This document shows, piece by piece, positions 33,097 to 43,539 of a DNA stretch of 64,000 bases. Within the stretch, counting starts at the first letter, position 1. Each line of letters opens with the position of its first letter. Position numbers and translations under genes: made by a program. The stretch is from NCBI GenBank assembly GCA_963693315.1, contig OY856187.1:42025242-42089241 (forward strand). Direction: 5' to 3'. The DNA comes from Diogma glabrata (lineage: Eukaryota > Arthropoda > Insecta > Diptera > Cylindrotomidae). The notes below the pieces were generated by a model. That model saw nothing but the letters and a program-made list of their open reading frames with translations, was not told the origin of the DNA and searched no databases.

Positions 33097-35059
33097 GTAA
33101 GCTAAATTATTTCTTTTGTCCAATTTCCAAATTATCCTTTTCCAATTTCAATTGTAAATAATTTCACGTATTTTATTTAATGAATAAAATAATAAGAGAA
33201 TTTGAAAACTATAGCGGATATCACAAATCCTTAATAGGCGGATATATCGTTTTATTCAATTGCAATGGATAAACGTTTTGCTATCCTTTTTGTTATATTA
33301 ATTTTTATTCATTCTTGAACAAATCTAGGAGCAGGAAAAATGTTGTATTCTGAATTGTCGGAAATAAGAATGAACACGAATAAAAAATCAATCTTTAAAT
33401 AGTCTTTCATTTCGATTCTTTTCCAAGGATGGAAGATCCTTTTTGAAATAAAAAAATATCAACAGAATCACGTTTTTTACTCTAGAAAAAATTAATTTGT
33501 TTTTTTATACTTTTATTTATTCTTAGCTCTCAGTATAAAAACAACATTTTATTTATATTATATAAAAAATAAGGTTAAGTGGATATGTTATGTTATAGAT
33601 AAGAAGAAAACGACATAAATAATAAGAATTCTTAGTTTTTATAGAAGTTTTGAAATTTTCTTCTTCGGTAAAATGAAGAGAACAAAAAAAATTTATAATT
33701 GAAGTGTTTTTACTTTTTGAAGTGGCTTTGTAGTTTATTTTTAAAAGTAAAATTTCTCGAGAACAATTTTGCTATATTTACTGTTGTGCTAAGTGGATGT
33801 TCCAAAAAGAAAAAATTTTGTTTTTTGGGTTAGTTTATTAATGGTTTTTCAATTTGCTTAAATATATTGTATTGAAAGTTTTTGAATTGGATCTTCAAAT
33901 AAAAGATGAGCGCTTGAAATAAAAATATATTTTCACACGTATTTTTTGTCATCTTTATTTTCAATGGGGATAAATACTTCGACTACAAAGCATATAAATT
34001 ATATTGTTTTCTTCTTTATAAAAAGCAATTTACCTCAAAACACAAAAACATTGAATAAGTCTGTTCATAATTATCTACGAATTAATTGAAATCCATTTTA
34101 ATCTTAACCCAACACAAAAAAAAACCAATTTAATCCAACAACCAAATAGTTGCCCATTATAATAATTATTATTATTGCTGAATCCTCTATTAACCAAATG
34201 GCATTGGTTTATCTAAATTTTGTTATAAACACCAGAGAGAAATACCAACTTCATTTATTATATAATTCAATTACTTTAGTGTCCTAGTTCTATGTGACTA
34301 CGAAAGAAATTCCATTTTATTGTAATTTCCGAAAATGAATTTGTTTTTCTTTTTCTAAGAAAATTGAAAATATAAAACAAAATAAAGTAAGATGAACTTA
34401 AGGGATTATTTAAACATTTTGTTCTATGGTTATTTCTTAGATGGGTTGAGTTGATATTCTAATTTTTTGTTCCTGTTGTTGTTTTCTGAACTATTTCCAA
34501 AGATTATAAAGGTCATATATTCTAATATTTTACCAAGTTTATGTTTATTATTAACAGTTGGGGTTTAGTGTTGAAAAAGATAATATTGAAAGTAAATTAA
34601 AATAGACAATATTTTAGGATACACTTGTGGTGTAATAATATGTTTTGATCATAAATAATAATTGGGTTTTCCTAGAAGATATTTTAATTTTAGTTTACTT
34701 AAACAAAATTATTTTTCAATAATATCCAACGTGTCAACAAACTGCTATCTTGAAATCCTTATTTCAATAATTGAATTTGTAAAAACATTCATTATAATAT
34801 TTGAGACGAAACTTCTGGGAAGTACAAGACAAATTTATCAATTTCAGCATAAAATTCATTATAAAATTATAATTTCTAGATCCTTGTTTTTATTTTTTAT
34901 TTTAATTATAAAACATTACGAATTTTAATTATAATATTCTTGAAGGACCTATCAGTATTGGTTGTAAATAGGAAACCGGTCAAATAGGTTAAAAAGAAAG
35001 CAGTAGAATAATAGCTATTTATGTATGTATGTAATGTATGTATGTATGTATGTAAGTAT
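33097..35059. other. Probable Robo intron, AT-rich
   Basis: Starts with the GTAAGC donor. No further exon, RNA gene or element was recognised. A (GTAT)n tract lies at about 35021-35060. Confidence 0.5.
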
Positions 35060-35139
35060 GTATTTTCCGCTTGAGAGTGAAATTGTTGGTCTAGAGTCTA
35101 GGCGTTATCCGAGAGAAATAATCACTTGAAAGCAAAAAA
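35060..35139 (+). repeat. Inverted repeat arm paired with 42841-42920
   Basis: TTTTCCGCTTGAGAGT, AAATTGTTGGTC, GGCGTTATCCGAGAGAAA and AATCACTTGAAAGCAAAAAA are reproduced in reverse complement at 42841-42920 with scattered differences. The arms are almost 8 kb apart. Confidence 0.85.
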
Positions 35140-35228
35140 GATACTTTTTGCCCGAATTGCATACAAGATTTTTTGTACGAGTAAAATTCCGTATTATTTG
35201 CATAATTAAAAATACATATATAAATATA
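35136..35228 (+). repeat. Inverted repeat arm paired with 40532-40615
   Basis: Shares AAAAGATACTT, GCATACAAGATTTTTTGTAC, GAGTAA and GTATTATTTGCAT with the reverse complement of 40532-40615. It lies directly inside the 35060-35139 arm, so the two pairs share a left side and differ on the right. Confidence 0.85.
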
Positions 35229-35936
35229 AGAACTGAATCTAAAAAATTATGGTGCAAATTATGAAACTTTTTGCAATCCATACAATTTTAGAGCGATCTA
35301 GTTTCGAACCAATGAGAAAATTTTAAACTTTAAAAAAGTTTATCATTCTAATCAGGACTAGCCGACTAGATAAACTCTACCAAAAAATGTCAACGCTAAT
35401 GAATATAAACCAAAAATTAGGTTACAACTCTAGCGAAGTGTAAAAACAAAAAGTTTACATAAACATACATTTAATAGATTCAGGTTTAGTCAATTAATTT
35501 CTCTGGTGATCACTGTTTTGTTATACTCTAGACATTCTAGTATTAAATAACAAACTTGTATCGGTGAGAAGAAGATGACTAGTCTACACTTGTGTCTATT
35601 GACACATGATCAACAAGTAATTCAGTAAATTATTTGTGATATAACATCACCCCGATGGAAAATCTCCCATCAAGAATAATATAAGAACTGAATCTAAAAA
35701 ATTATGGTGCAAATTATGAAACTTTTTGCAATCCATACAATTTTAGAGCGATCTAGTTTCGAACCAATGAGAAAATTTTAAACTTTAAAAAAGTTTATCA
35801 TTCTCATCAGAGCTAGCCGACTAGATAAACTCTACCAAAAAATGTCAATGCTAATGAATATAAACCAAAAATTAGGTTACAACTCTAGCGGAGTGTAAAA
35901 AAAAATTTACATAAACATACATTTAATAGACTCAAC
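35228..35936 (+). repeat. Direct repeat of ~250 bp, 455 bp apart
   Basis: AAGAACTGAATCTAAAAAAT begins at 35228 and again at 35683. Both copies continue nearly identically through AGAGCGATCTAGTTTCGAAC, CTAGCCGACTAGATAAACTC and GGTTACAACTCTAGCG. After copy 2, TTTATCTAGTCGGCTAGCCC (35941-35960) is an inverted piece of the same unit. Confidence 0.95.
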
Positions 35937-35999
35937 TCAAGTTTATCTAGTCGGCTAGCCCTGAAGTAGTTTTTCGAAATAATAGTAAAAATAATAACT

Positions 36000-37430
36000 T
36001 TTTTGCACGATCAGGCGATTTTGCATGTTTACTGATTCGTAAATAAACATAGTAAGTTTTGTAATGGAGAGCTTTTTCATTGGCGAACCAATGAAGCGGC
36101 AAAGCAGATCGCGTACCTAGATTAGATTATTTATATGCTCCGGGCTAGCGGCAGTATTGAGTTCGAGTTTGTAATTCTGCTACTCCAGCACAAATACGGA
36201 AATGTACGCGAATTACGTGATTTAAGTAGAAATGGAAAAAAAGCAAACAAGTAAAAAAATCGAGACTCAACACATATCGTAATAAAATTTTATGGGTTTT
36301 AATTTTGTTTTTGATAGAATATTTGACCGTCGGGTTTTCGGTTATTTTACATCACTCTATATGAACACCATTATAATCGATATATATATTCAAGATTTTA
36401 GTTACCTCTGGAAGGAGTTCGTTCGGCCATTTATATCAACTATGACAGCCACTAAACGTTGCGACGGCAAATGTTTCCGATTCTCTGGGGCTTGTTTTTT
36501 GGCTATCGATCAATAATGCATATTACCTATTAGTTTTCTTTTAGGTGTTTTCTTTTCTCGAAAGAACAGAGATCTATTTCGGATTAAAACAAATTTGTGC
36601 CACACCCAAATTAATCGAGATGTTGTTGATCGTCAAAAAAAATTCCACCTTTACCCAGATGTCAAAAAAAAATCAACCAACGAACTGAATTAATCGTATG
36701 GAACGATAACTAAAATTGATTAGCTCACAATAGACTATCAAAACTATAAGAGAAATTCACATGATTTACACCTCTATATATATCGGTGAATAAGATCGAA
36801 TCGTTACTCATTTTCTCCTTTGTGGAGAATTTACATTTCAAATTCGTTACCAAGAAATACTGGTTAGAAACGTGAAAACACTTCAAATAGAGACATCAAT
36901 TACACAACATTTGGGAGGAAACATCCATATTATTAACATTAGCATAAATTAAGGATATTGAACAACTGAATAAATGGCAGTTTTACATTGAGTTAGTTAA
37001 TTGATCCAATCAATAGGGTGTTGACTTACATAAAACCATATCGAACAAATTGCTCACACTATCTATAATTAAAATTCGGTAGTTTTACCGAGATCAAGTC
37101 CTGATTAACCAGTTACTTGGAATTTCGTAATATTAAGAGATTCTGACAATTACGTATTACAACAAATGCAACTTACAATTGATATATAGCCGAATCGCGC
37201 GAATAAGAATACGATACATGCACATAAAGCGGAAGGTTAACGTTTCGAGGACAATTGCCATATTAATTGCTTGATACGATTTTAAAGCAGGAAAGCAAAA
37301 ATATTAATAATAATAATTAATATAAATAATAATAAATAATAATATTAATAATAATAAAATAATAAAATAATACCTAATACAATTAGGGTCGTTGGCAGTT
37401 ATGGTTTGAGTCCACGGAGAATTCAAATCA
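36000..37430. other. Non-coding, slightly GC-richer, with (TAA)n tract
   Basis: TTTTTTGCACGATCAGGCGA...GCATGTTTACTGATTCGTAA at 36000-36044 has a close copy at 38864-38908 (same strand). A TAA-rich microsatellite lies at 37300-37375. The 36292-36516 open frame shows no domain. Confidence 0.5.
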
Positions 37431-37472
37431 ATTCAGCATTACGAAGCTAGGCTCGTGAAAACGTAATGCGGA
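37431..37472. repeat. Hairpin with core CGAAGCTAGGCTCG
   Basis: GCATTACG pairs with CGTAATGC around CGAAGCTAGGCTCG. Short, but the same build as the other CpG-core foldbacks. Confidence 0.65.
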
Positions 37473-37860
37473 CCAACATCAGTATATTGCGCATAAGAAA
37501 ATATGATTTTTAGAAGAACAAACAATTGTAGCGGAAACTATATTAATGGATGATAAGCAGAAAAAAATATTGTCTCTCAGTCGATTAGTATTCTCATGAA
37601 TGTCACAGTGATAAGCTGAATTTTTGCTGGCATGTTCGTTTATTTAAATTTAAGTTTGATTTCAGCAGGAAAATTTTAGTTGGACTCCATTTAGGATTAA
37701 TTAGTTTAATTAGTGCCATTGGTTTTAATAGGGCAATTTACCTAGCAAAATTTCATTCAAGTTTAGATATTTGGGATATGTGATAAAGCGGAGAATCTAT
37801 GAATCAGGAGCTTTACAGAGCTACGTCATCGCTCGCCAGTCTACATAACAGTTTCGTTTA

Positions 37861-38040
37861 CAAATCACAGGTCGGTAAGTTATTACTTACCGATCATGCA
37901 GGCGGTAAGTAATTTACTTACAGGTAAGGGAAACCCCAGGGTGTGAATAAAAACGATAAAAATTTAAATAATTATGTAGGGCAATTTACTAACTTTAAAC
38001 TTTAAATAATATTTTTTTAAAAATATTGCAATTAATAGTA
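37861..38040 (+). repeat. Direct repeat unit, copy 1
   Basis: ACAAATCACAGGTCGGTAAG, TTATTACTTACCGATCATGC, GTGTGAATAAAAACGAT and AAAAATATTGCAATTAA recur at 39833-40010, directly after the large foldback. The later part at 38505-38740 (AAAAGCAATTTATTTTGAAA, CAACAAAAAAACCTATAGAA, CTCTTACTGCCCTTAATACT) recurs at 40015-40345. Confidence 0.9.
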
Positions 38041-38784
38041 CATTATGATGCTAAGACGTAAAACTAAAGAATTTGGACGTATGTGGAGTTTGGCACCCAC
38101 ATTAAGTCCAAAATAGCTTGCGTCCGTGCATCATATACTATTTTTTATTCGACGCAAACAAAATATTTAAAAAAAAATGTTTATTCTAAATTAAAATTAT
38201 AAATTTGCATATATTTTGAAATAAAAATATGTGGAACAAGTTACCTTTGACAAAATATATGTTATTTTTTCCAAATTATTGTATAACTATGACAACAAAT
38301 GATAACAACTATTTTAATTGGATTATGAAATTTTGAATTTAAGGGTTGCATGAAAAAAATTTCTGTTTTTTATAGAATTTAAACAAATTCTAATGTTTTT
38401 TGCTCTTTTGGACGTAGCTATGACAACAAAATATATGTTTAAAAAGTTACACTTTAAGGCCGCAAATCACAGTAATAAAGTAACTGTAACACTTTAATGT
38501 ATAGGCGAATAAAAAAGATATAAAAGCAATTTATTTTGAAAAAATATTCGATTAAATTAAGTTTTGCAACAAAAAAACCTATAGAATTATGAGGAAACGC
38601 AAACCTTACTATTTTGTAATGACATTTTAAGGAATTTTTTTAAAATATTAAAACTTGAATTTTATGGATGAATTTTATTATTTAAATAATTTTTGTCCTC
38701 AATCGGTAAAACACTCTTACTGCCCTTAATACTTAAATAACTATAAGCATTGTTATCTCAATTTTGCCATTGTTATTTCAGTAG
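38041..38784. other. AT-rich interior of the repeat cluster
   Basis: No coding signal. It contains the second part of the duplicated unit (38505-38740) and a CpG-containing stretch at about 38055-38135 (TGGAGTTTGGCACCC ... GCTTGCGTCCGTGCATCAT). Confidence 0.5.
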
Positions 38785-38870
38785 GAAAAAATATGGCCCT
38801 TCTTTTCGAACAATTTTTGAATCGTAAAAGTGCATTTTACGGTTTACCCGTACAAAAAATACTTTTTTGC
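38785..38870 (+). repeat. Inverted repeat arm paired with 40345-40425
   Basis: GAACAATTTTTGAATC, AAGTGCATTTTACGGTTTAC and CGTACAAAA are the reverse complement of words at 40345-40425. Confidence 0.85.
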
Positions 38871-38906
38871 ACGACCAGGCACGATGGTGCATGTTTACTG
38901 ATTCGT

Positions 38907-39832
38907 AATAGTATATTACATATCTAGAGTTGTAAATAGCATTTTAAATGCGAGGGAAAATTTTGCGCACGAGACGCGTAGCGTCGAGTGCAGTATCTTC
39001 ACGAGCATGGAAAATGCTTTACAACTCGAGATTTGTTATATACTTTTTCTACGACTTTGTTTTAATACCCAAACGCATATAATTACTTGAAAAAATAAAC
39101 TACTAATTATAAATTAAATGCAAATTATTTACAAATTGTGGTGGGCTTTGCATTATTCTGTGTCAAAATGAATTGAAATATTTAATTTTTAAAAATCAAA
39201 TTTTTCTTTAAATAAAAATGTTTCTTTTTATTAAAAGCGTGTGGTAATATATATATGAAAATCCATTACCGCACGGTTTTTTTTACTTACCGCACGCTAT
39301 TTTAAATAATCAACTTAAATGTCATTAATAGTGTGATGTAATTTATAATTTACTGTGATAGGAGTAGAAAAATAAACATAGTAAATTTCGTTTTTCTACT
39401 CCTATCACAGTAATTTATAAATTACATCACACTATCCATGACATGTAAAGTAATTATTTCAAATAGCGTGCGGTAAGTAAAAAAAGCGTGCGGTAATGGA
39501 TTTTCATATATATATATTGCCGCTCGCTTTTAATAAAAAGAAAAATTTTTATTTCAAGAAAAAGTTGATTTTTAAAAATTAAATATTTCAATTCATTTTA
39601 ACACAGAATAATGCAACGCCTACCATAGTTTGTAAACTATTTGCATTCAATTTATAATTAGTAGCTCATTTTTTAAAGTAATTATATTTGTTTGGGCATG
39701 AAAACAAAGTCGTAGAAAAAGCATATAACAAATCTCGAGTTGTAAAGCATTTTCCATGCTCGTGAAGATACCGCAAAATTTTCCCTCGCATCTAAAATGC
39801 TATTTACAACTCTAGATATGTAATATACTATT
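38907..39832. mobile_element. 926-bp foldback element, nearly all inverted repeat
   Basis: Two arms of about 455 bp are complementary almost from end to end. The left starts TAATAGTATATTACATATCT and the right ends AGATATGTAATATACTATTA. The centre is at about 39376 (TTTCTACTCCTATCAC against GTGATAGGAGTAGAAAAA). Pairing words include ACAACTCGAGATTTGTTATA, ATTACCGCACG and GTGTGATGTAATTTATAA. The left arm keeps CGCACGAGACGCGTAGCGTCG, partly lost on the right. No open frame. It sits between the two direct copies 37861-38740 and 39833-40345. Confidence 0.95.
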
Positions 39833-40345
39833 ACAAATCACAGGTCGGGAAGTTATTACTTACCGATCATGTAGGCGGTAAGTAACTACTTACCGCGAAG
39901 GAAGACCCCCAGCGTGTGAATAAAAACGATTTTTACTTAAACTTTTATGTAGGACAATTTGCTAGCTTCAACTTTAAATAATATTCTTTTAAAAATATTG
40001 CAATTAAAAGATTTAAAAGCAATTTATTTTGAAAAAATATTTGATGAAAGTTAGTTTTGCAACAAAAAAACCTATAGAATTATAATGAAACGCAGAGTTT
40101 ACTATTTTGAAATGAAATTTTAAGAAATTTTCTTTAAAACATTAAAACTTAAAAATGAATTTTAATATTTAAATAATTTTAATTGAATTTTTATTGATCA
40201 TGATATTGAAAAAATATAAAAAGCATTTTGGGCATTAAGAGTATTACCGATATCGGATATATTAGAGATCTCGACTTCGTCTCGATCTCAAAACATATAT
40301 CCTCAATCGGTAAAATACTCTTACTGCCCTTAATACTTAAATAAC
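39833..40345 (+). repeat. Direct repeat unit, copy 2, with internal hairpin
   Basis: Second copy of the 37861-38740 unit, without its middle part. Near its end, GGGCATTAAGAGTATTACCG (40229-40248) pairs with CGGTAAAATACTCTTACTGCCC (40310-40331) around a core with AGATCTCGACTTCGTCTCGA. A CpG core again sits in a foldback. Confidence 0.85.
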
Positions 40346-40425
40346 TATTTTGTACGAGTAAACCGTAAAATGCACTTTGAAGATTCAAAAATTGTTCTTA
40401 AAGCAGGCCCTTTTTCGTAATGGAA
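40345..40425 (-). repeat. Inverted repeat arm paired with 38785-38870
   Basis: GTACGAGTAAACCGTAAAAT, GCACTTTGAAGATTCAAAAA and TTGTTC mirror the left arm. Confidence 0.85.
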
Positions 40426-40531
40426 TAACGATGCCAAAATTGAAATTACAATGCCTAAAGTTATTATTAACTATTATTTCGAAAAACTACTTGGATAAAA
40501 TAATTTTCTAAAAAATTGTTTTACTATTTTG

Positions 40532-40615
40532 TGTAAATATATGTATTTTGATTAATGCAAATAATACAGAATCTTACTCGTACAAAAAATCTTGTATGCA
40601 TTAAGTATCTTTTTA
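40532..40615 (-). repeat. Inverted repeat arm paired with 35136-35228
   Basis: Mirror of the left arm: ATATGTATTTTGATTAATGC, AAATAATACAGAATCTTACT and CGTACAAAAAATCTTGTATG, followed by AAGTATCTTTTT. Confidence 0.85.
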
Positions 40616-40900
40616 GGGCTCCGTACTTTGAAAAAGTAAAAACGGTACCCATTGGTGAGACTTCGGTGTCCGTCCGAATTTCTATATAATCAATTTACTC
40701 ATAAACTATAAGTGCTGTCAACTTGAAATTTTCTATAGTTATTAAACGTGTTGTCCCACACCTGATGATAACAAAAAAATTTGAAATATTTGTTTTTATC
40801 TATATTTTATGGACATAGATGAGGAGATACTAAAACAAAAGTTTTTTTTAAGGAATCGAGTTTGGTCTAGAAAAATTGAAAAAATAGAAGTATTTCACAG

Positions 40901-41420
40901 GGGCCGTATTCCCGAACACATATTTGTCAATCGACAATATTGTCAATTTCACCAAAATGCTTAACAACTCTGTTTAAAAATGGTATTCTGTAACTCATAT
41001 TTGTGTCAAACAAATTATAACAAATTTTTGCAAAATTATAACAGATTTTTTTTACTAGATTCGTACTTTTGACAACTAACTTTTTTAATCTTAAAAGATG
41101 CAAAATAAAATAAAAATATATTTAATAAATAAATATGTTTTAATGATATTTATATAAAAATATGATTATTTAGTATTATTAAAGAGTTAATTTGGCGTTA
41201 TAAATTAATTTTTACGCCAATCGTTGAAATTTGTATAAAAAAGTCAACACACAAAACATAAAGCAAAATTGTGATTTTGACAGTAACTATATATTGTTCT
41301 TGTCAGATTCACAATATTGTGTTGAATTTTCACCAAATTGGTGTTGCATAATACGAAATTCACAATATTGTGTGAATTTACAATATTGTGATGACATTTA
41401 TGTGTTCGGGAATAGGGGCC
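40901..41420. mobile_element. MITE, ~520 bp, ends GGGCC.TATTCCCGAACAC
   Basis: The left end GGGCCGTATTCCCGAACACA and the right end GTGTTCGGGAATAGGGGCC are inverted repeats. Next come ATTGTCAATTTC-type words on the left and GAAATTCACAATATTGT words on the right. Target duplication is unclear. No transposase. Confidence 0.8.
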
Positions 41421-41461
41421 CTATGCTTAGTTTTTGAGGTATTACCACAACGAGTGGTTTT

Positions 41462-41600
41462 TTTTGTCCTCCCCCTTAACTTCGAACATTACAAAAGAAA
41501 AAAATTGTAAATATTCATGGGTGTTGGGATTTTGCTAAATCGAAACCAAAACTTTTTTGGTTGTTATAATTTCAAATGTTCATTAGAGGGGGTTTAAAGT
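41462..41600 (+). repeat. Direct repeat, copy 1, left of the 28S fragment
   Basis: 'TTTTGTC.(T)CCCCC.T.AACTTCGA.(C)ATTACAAAAGAAAAAA ... ATTCATGGGTG..GGGAT.TTG.TAAATCGA ... GTTATAATTTCAAAT' matches 42643-42760 on the same strand. Confidence 0.85.
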
Positions 41601-41735
41601 AGAAATTTTGAAAAAATTTATTTTTGACCATGGTATGTGTCATGAAAACATTTCAACATTTGTCATCATTTATTTGAATATTAGTCTTAACATTACATCT
41701 TAATATTACATGTAATATTAGTTTTAATATTACAT

Positions 41736-42420
41736 CCCAATCAAGCCCGAGCCATCTCAATTTTCAGAGCCAATCCTTATCCCGAAGTTACGGATCTAAT
41801 TTGCCGACTTCCCTTACCTACATTATTCTATCGACTAGAGACTCTTCATCTTGGAGACCAGCTGCGGATATCGGTACGGTCTGTTGGGAATTTGCGTAGC
41901 CCTTCCATAGATTTTCAAGGTCCGAGGAGAAAATACCGACACAACAGTAAATGTCATGCTCTTCTAGACTTTTAACCATATCTCTCTTCGAAAGACTTCC
42001 ATGGTTATATGTTTATAAAACAGAAAAGAAAACTCTTTCGGTATCTCCCGACGGCGTCTCTATGGGAGTTCCTGTTACCAGGATGAATATTCATCATTAC
42101 ATGTTAATATCCAATCTTTAAAGCGTATACCCAACAGGTTACGGAATTGGAACCGTATTCCCTTTCGCTCCCAAATTAAGAATATACACATATATTACTT
42201 TTTCTATATACAAACTCCTGTTTATGACAGCTTTCGCTTAGAGCTTAGGACCGACTAACTCGTGATCAAACACTGTTCACACGAAACCCTTCTCCACATC
42301 AGTCCTCCAAGATCGATTATTTGCTACTACCACCAAGATCTGTGCCAATGATGGCTTCATGCAGGCTCACGCCAAACACTTCGACGTACATCATTGTACC
42401 CTCCTACTCACTACAGCTTA
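41736..42420 (-). pseudogene. 28S rRNA fragment (large-subunit rRNA pseudogene), minus strand
   Basis: Read on the minus strand this is nuclear 28S rRNA. Near its 5' end it has GTGAGTAGGAGGGTACAATG and GTGTTTGGCGTGAGCCTGCA. It continues with CAGATCTTGGTGGTAGTAGC, GATCACGAGTTAGTCGGTCC, GGGAATACGGTTCCAATTCC, GTAACCTGTTGGGTATACGC, AGAGTTTTCTTTTCTGTTTT, CCATGGAAGTCTTTCG, GTTGTGTCGGTATTTTCTCC and AACTTCGGGATAAGGATTGG, and ends after CTTGATTGGGA. The order and spacing fit an AT-rich insect (fly-like) 28S core. About 685 nt are present, truncated on both sides. Several positions that are normally invariant differ (for example ATAATCGATCTTGGAGG lacks the usual AATGAGAC), so it is a dead copy and not part of a working rDNA unit; no 18S or 5.8S was seen. 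It lies between two direct repeats (41462-41600, 42643-42760). Confidence 0.92.
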
Positions 42421-42642
42421 ATTTTCGATATAATTAAATATTAAAAAGAATGCTTTAGCGGTTATGTATAGGCATATGACTTGAGCGCCATCCATTTTAA
42501 GGGCTAGTTGTCACGAAATGTTGTCATGAAATGCTGAAATGTTGTCATGAAAAGTGATTTTTTTGTAGTGCAAAAGAGTTTTTTTTGTAATTTTCGAAAG
42601 CACAGTTTTCGATTTATTTTCAAAAATGTAAAAATTATTTTT

Positions 42643-42760
42643 GTCGCCCCCCTCAACTTCGACAATTACAAAAGAAAAAATTTTAAAAATTCATGGGTGC
42701 AGGGATCTTGTTAAATCGATACAAAAATTTTTTTTGCTAGTTATAATTTCAAATAAACGT
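42643..42760 (+). repeat. Direct repeat, copy 2, right of the 28S fragment
   Basis: Matches 41462-41600: GCCCCCCTCAACTTCGACAA, TTACAAAAGAAAAAA, ATTCATGGGTGCAGGGAT and GTTATAATTTCAAAT. Confidence 0.85.
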
Positions 42761-42840
42761 GAAACTATACTAACAAAAACTGTTTTTTTCTCAAATATTA
42801 TATTCACGAAACCCTAAGCAAGCGAATTATATTCGCACTT

Positions 42841-42920
42841 GCCTGATTTTTTTGCTTTCGAGTGATTGTTTCTCTCGGCTAACGCCTCGAGCAACAATTT
42901 TACTCTCAAGCGGAAAAGAC
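42841..42920 (-). repeat. Inverted repeat arm paired with 35060-35139
   Basis: TTTTTTGCTTTCGAGTGATT, CTCTCGGCTAACGCCTCGAG and ACTCTCAAGCGGAAAA mirror the left arm almost 8 kb away. Confidence 0.85.
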
Positions 42921-43168
42921 ATACTTTACGCCCATAATACATAAATAGCTATTTATAAATAAAAAAATTAAACAAACGGTTTATTAATTTATTACAAGTT
43001 ATTAGGTATACAGTACTTTATAAATAAGTACTATTTCACATAACTTAGCTTAGATCAAAAAAGCTTCTTCTACCCTTTTTCACTTCCAGCTCACCAAAAA
43101 ATGTAATTATAAGTATAAGACACATCACTATATTTTTCGTTCAAAAGTTGCAAATTTTGTTTCCACAG

Positions 43169-43330
43169 AAATTATTTTTTTTCCAAATGACTTTTGTAAG
43201 CTCCGAACTAGGCAGGAAGGGGGAGGGAGATAGGATGAGTGTTGATGAAGGAACGTCGAAAAGCGCACTTATTGAAAATTATAGACAACAATTGTGTGGC
43301 ATTACTTTTAAAATTAAATATAAAGGAATT
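43169..43330 (+). CDS. Candidate exon, 54 codons, function unknown
   Basis: A TTTGTTTCCACAG acceptor (AG at 43167-43168) and a GTAAGT donor (from 43331) frame an open phase-0 stretch. Within it lies MSVDEGTSKSALIENYRQQL followed by CGITFKIKYKGI, and codon use is richer in G and C than the surroundings. It might be a first coding exon starting at MTFVSS or MSVDEG, a mobile-element exon, or chance. I do not recognise the peptide, and no partner exon was found nearby. Confidence 0.25.
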
Positions 43331-43423
43331 GTAAGTTAACCATATGATATTCTATATAACTCGTTAAAAAAATTTATTTACATACTAGCGCTCTCAAACA
43401 AATAGAATAGTACATTATATAAC

Positions 43424-43517
43424 AAGGTTGAGAAATAAGCTATTATTGACCGAGAATTTTAAATTCGCGTAGCGCCGAGGGATATAATGTTCGAGGTGTA
43501 CATTAGTCTTCTCAACC
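43424..43517. repeat. Hairpin with CpG core
   Basis: AAGGTTGAGAA pairs with TTCTCAACC around a core containing TTCGCGTAGCGCCGAGG. Flanking CTATATAACTCG and CGAGATATATATAG extend the foldback imperfectly (about 43353-43531). Confidence 0.75.
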
Positions 43518-43539
43518 GAGATATATATAGAATTTTTTT

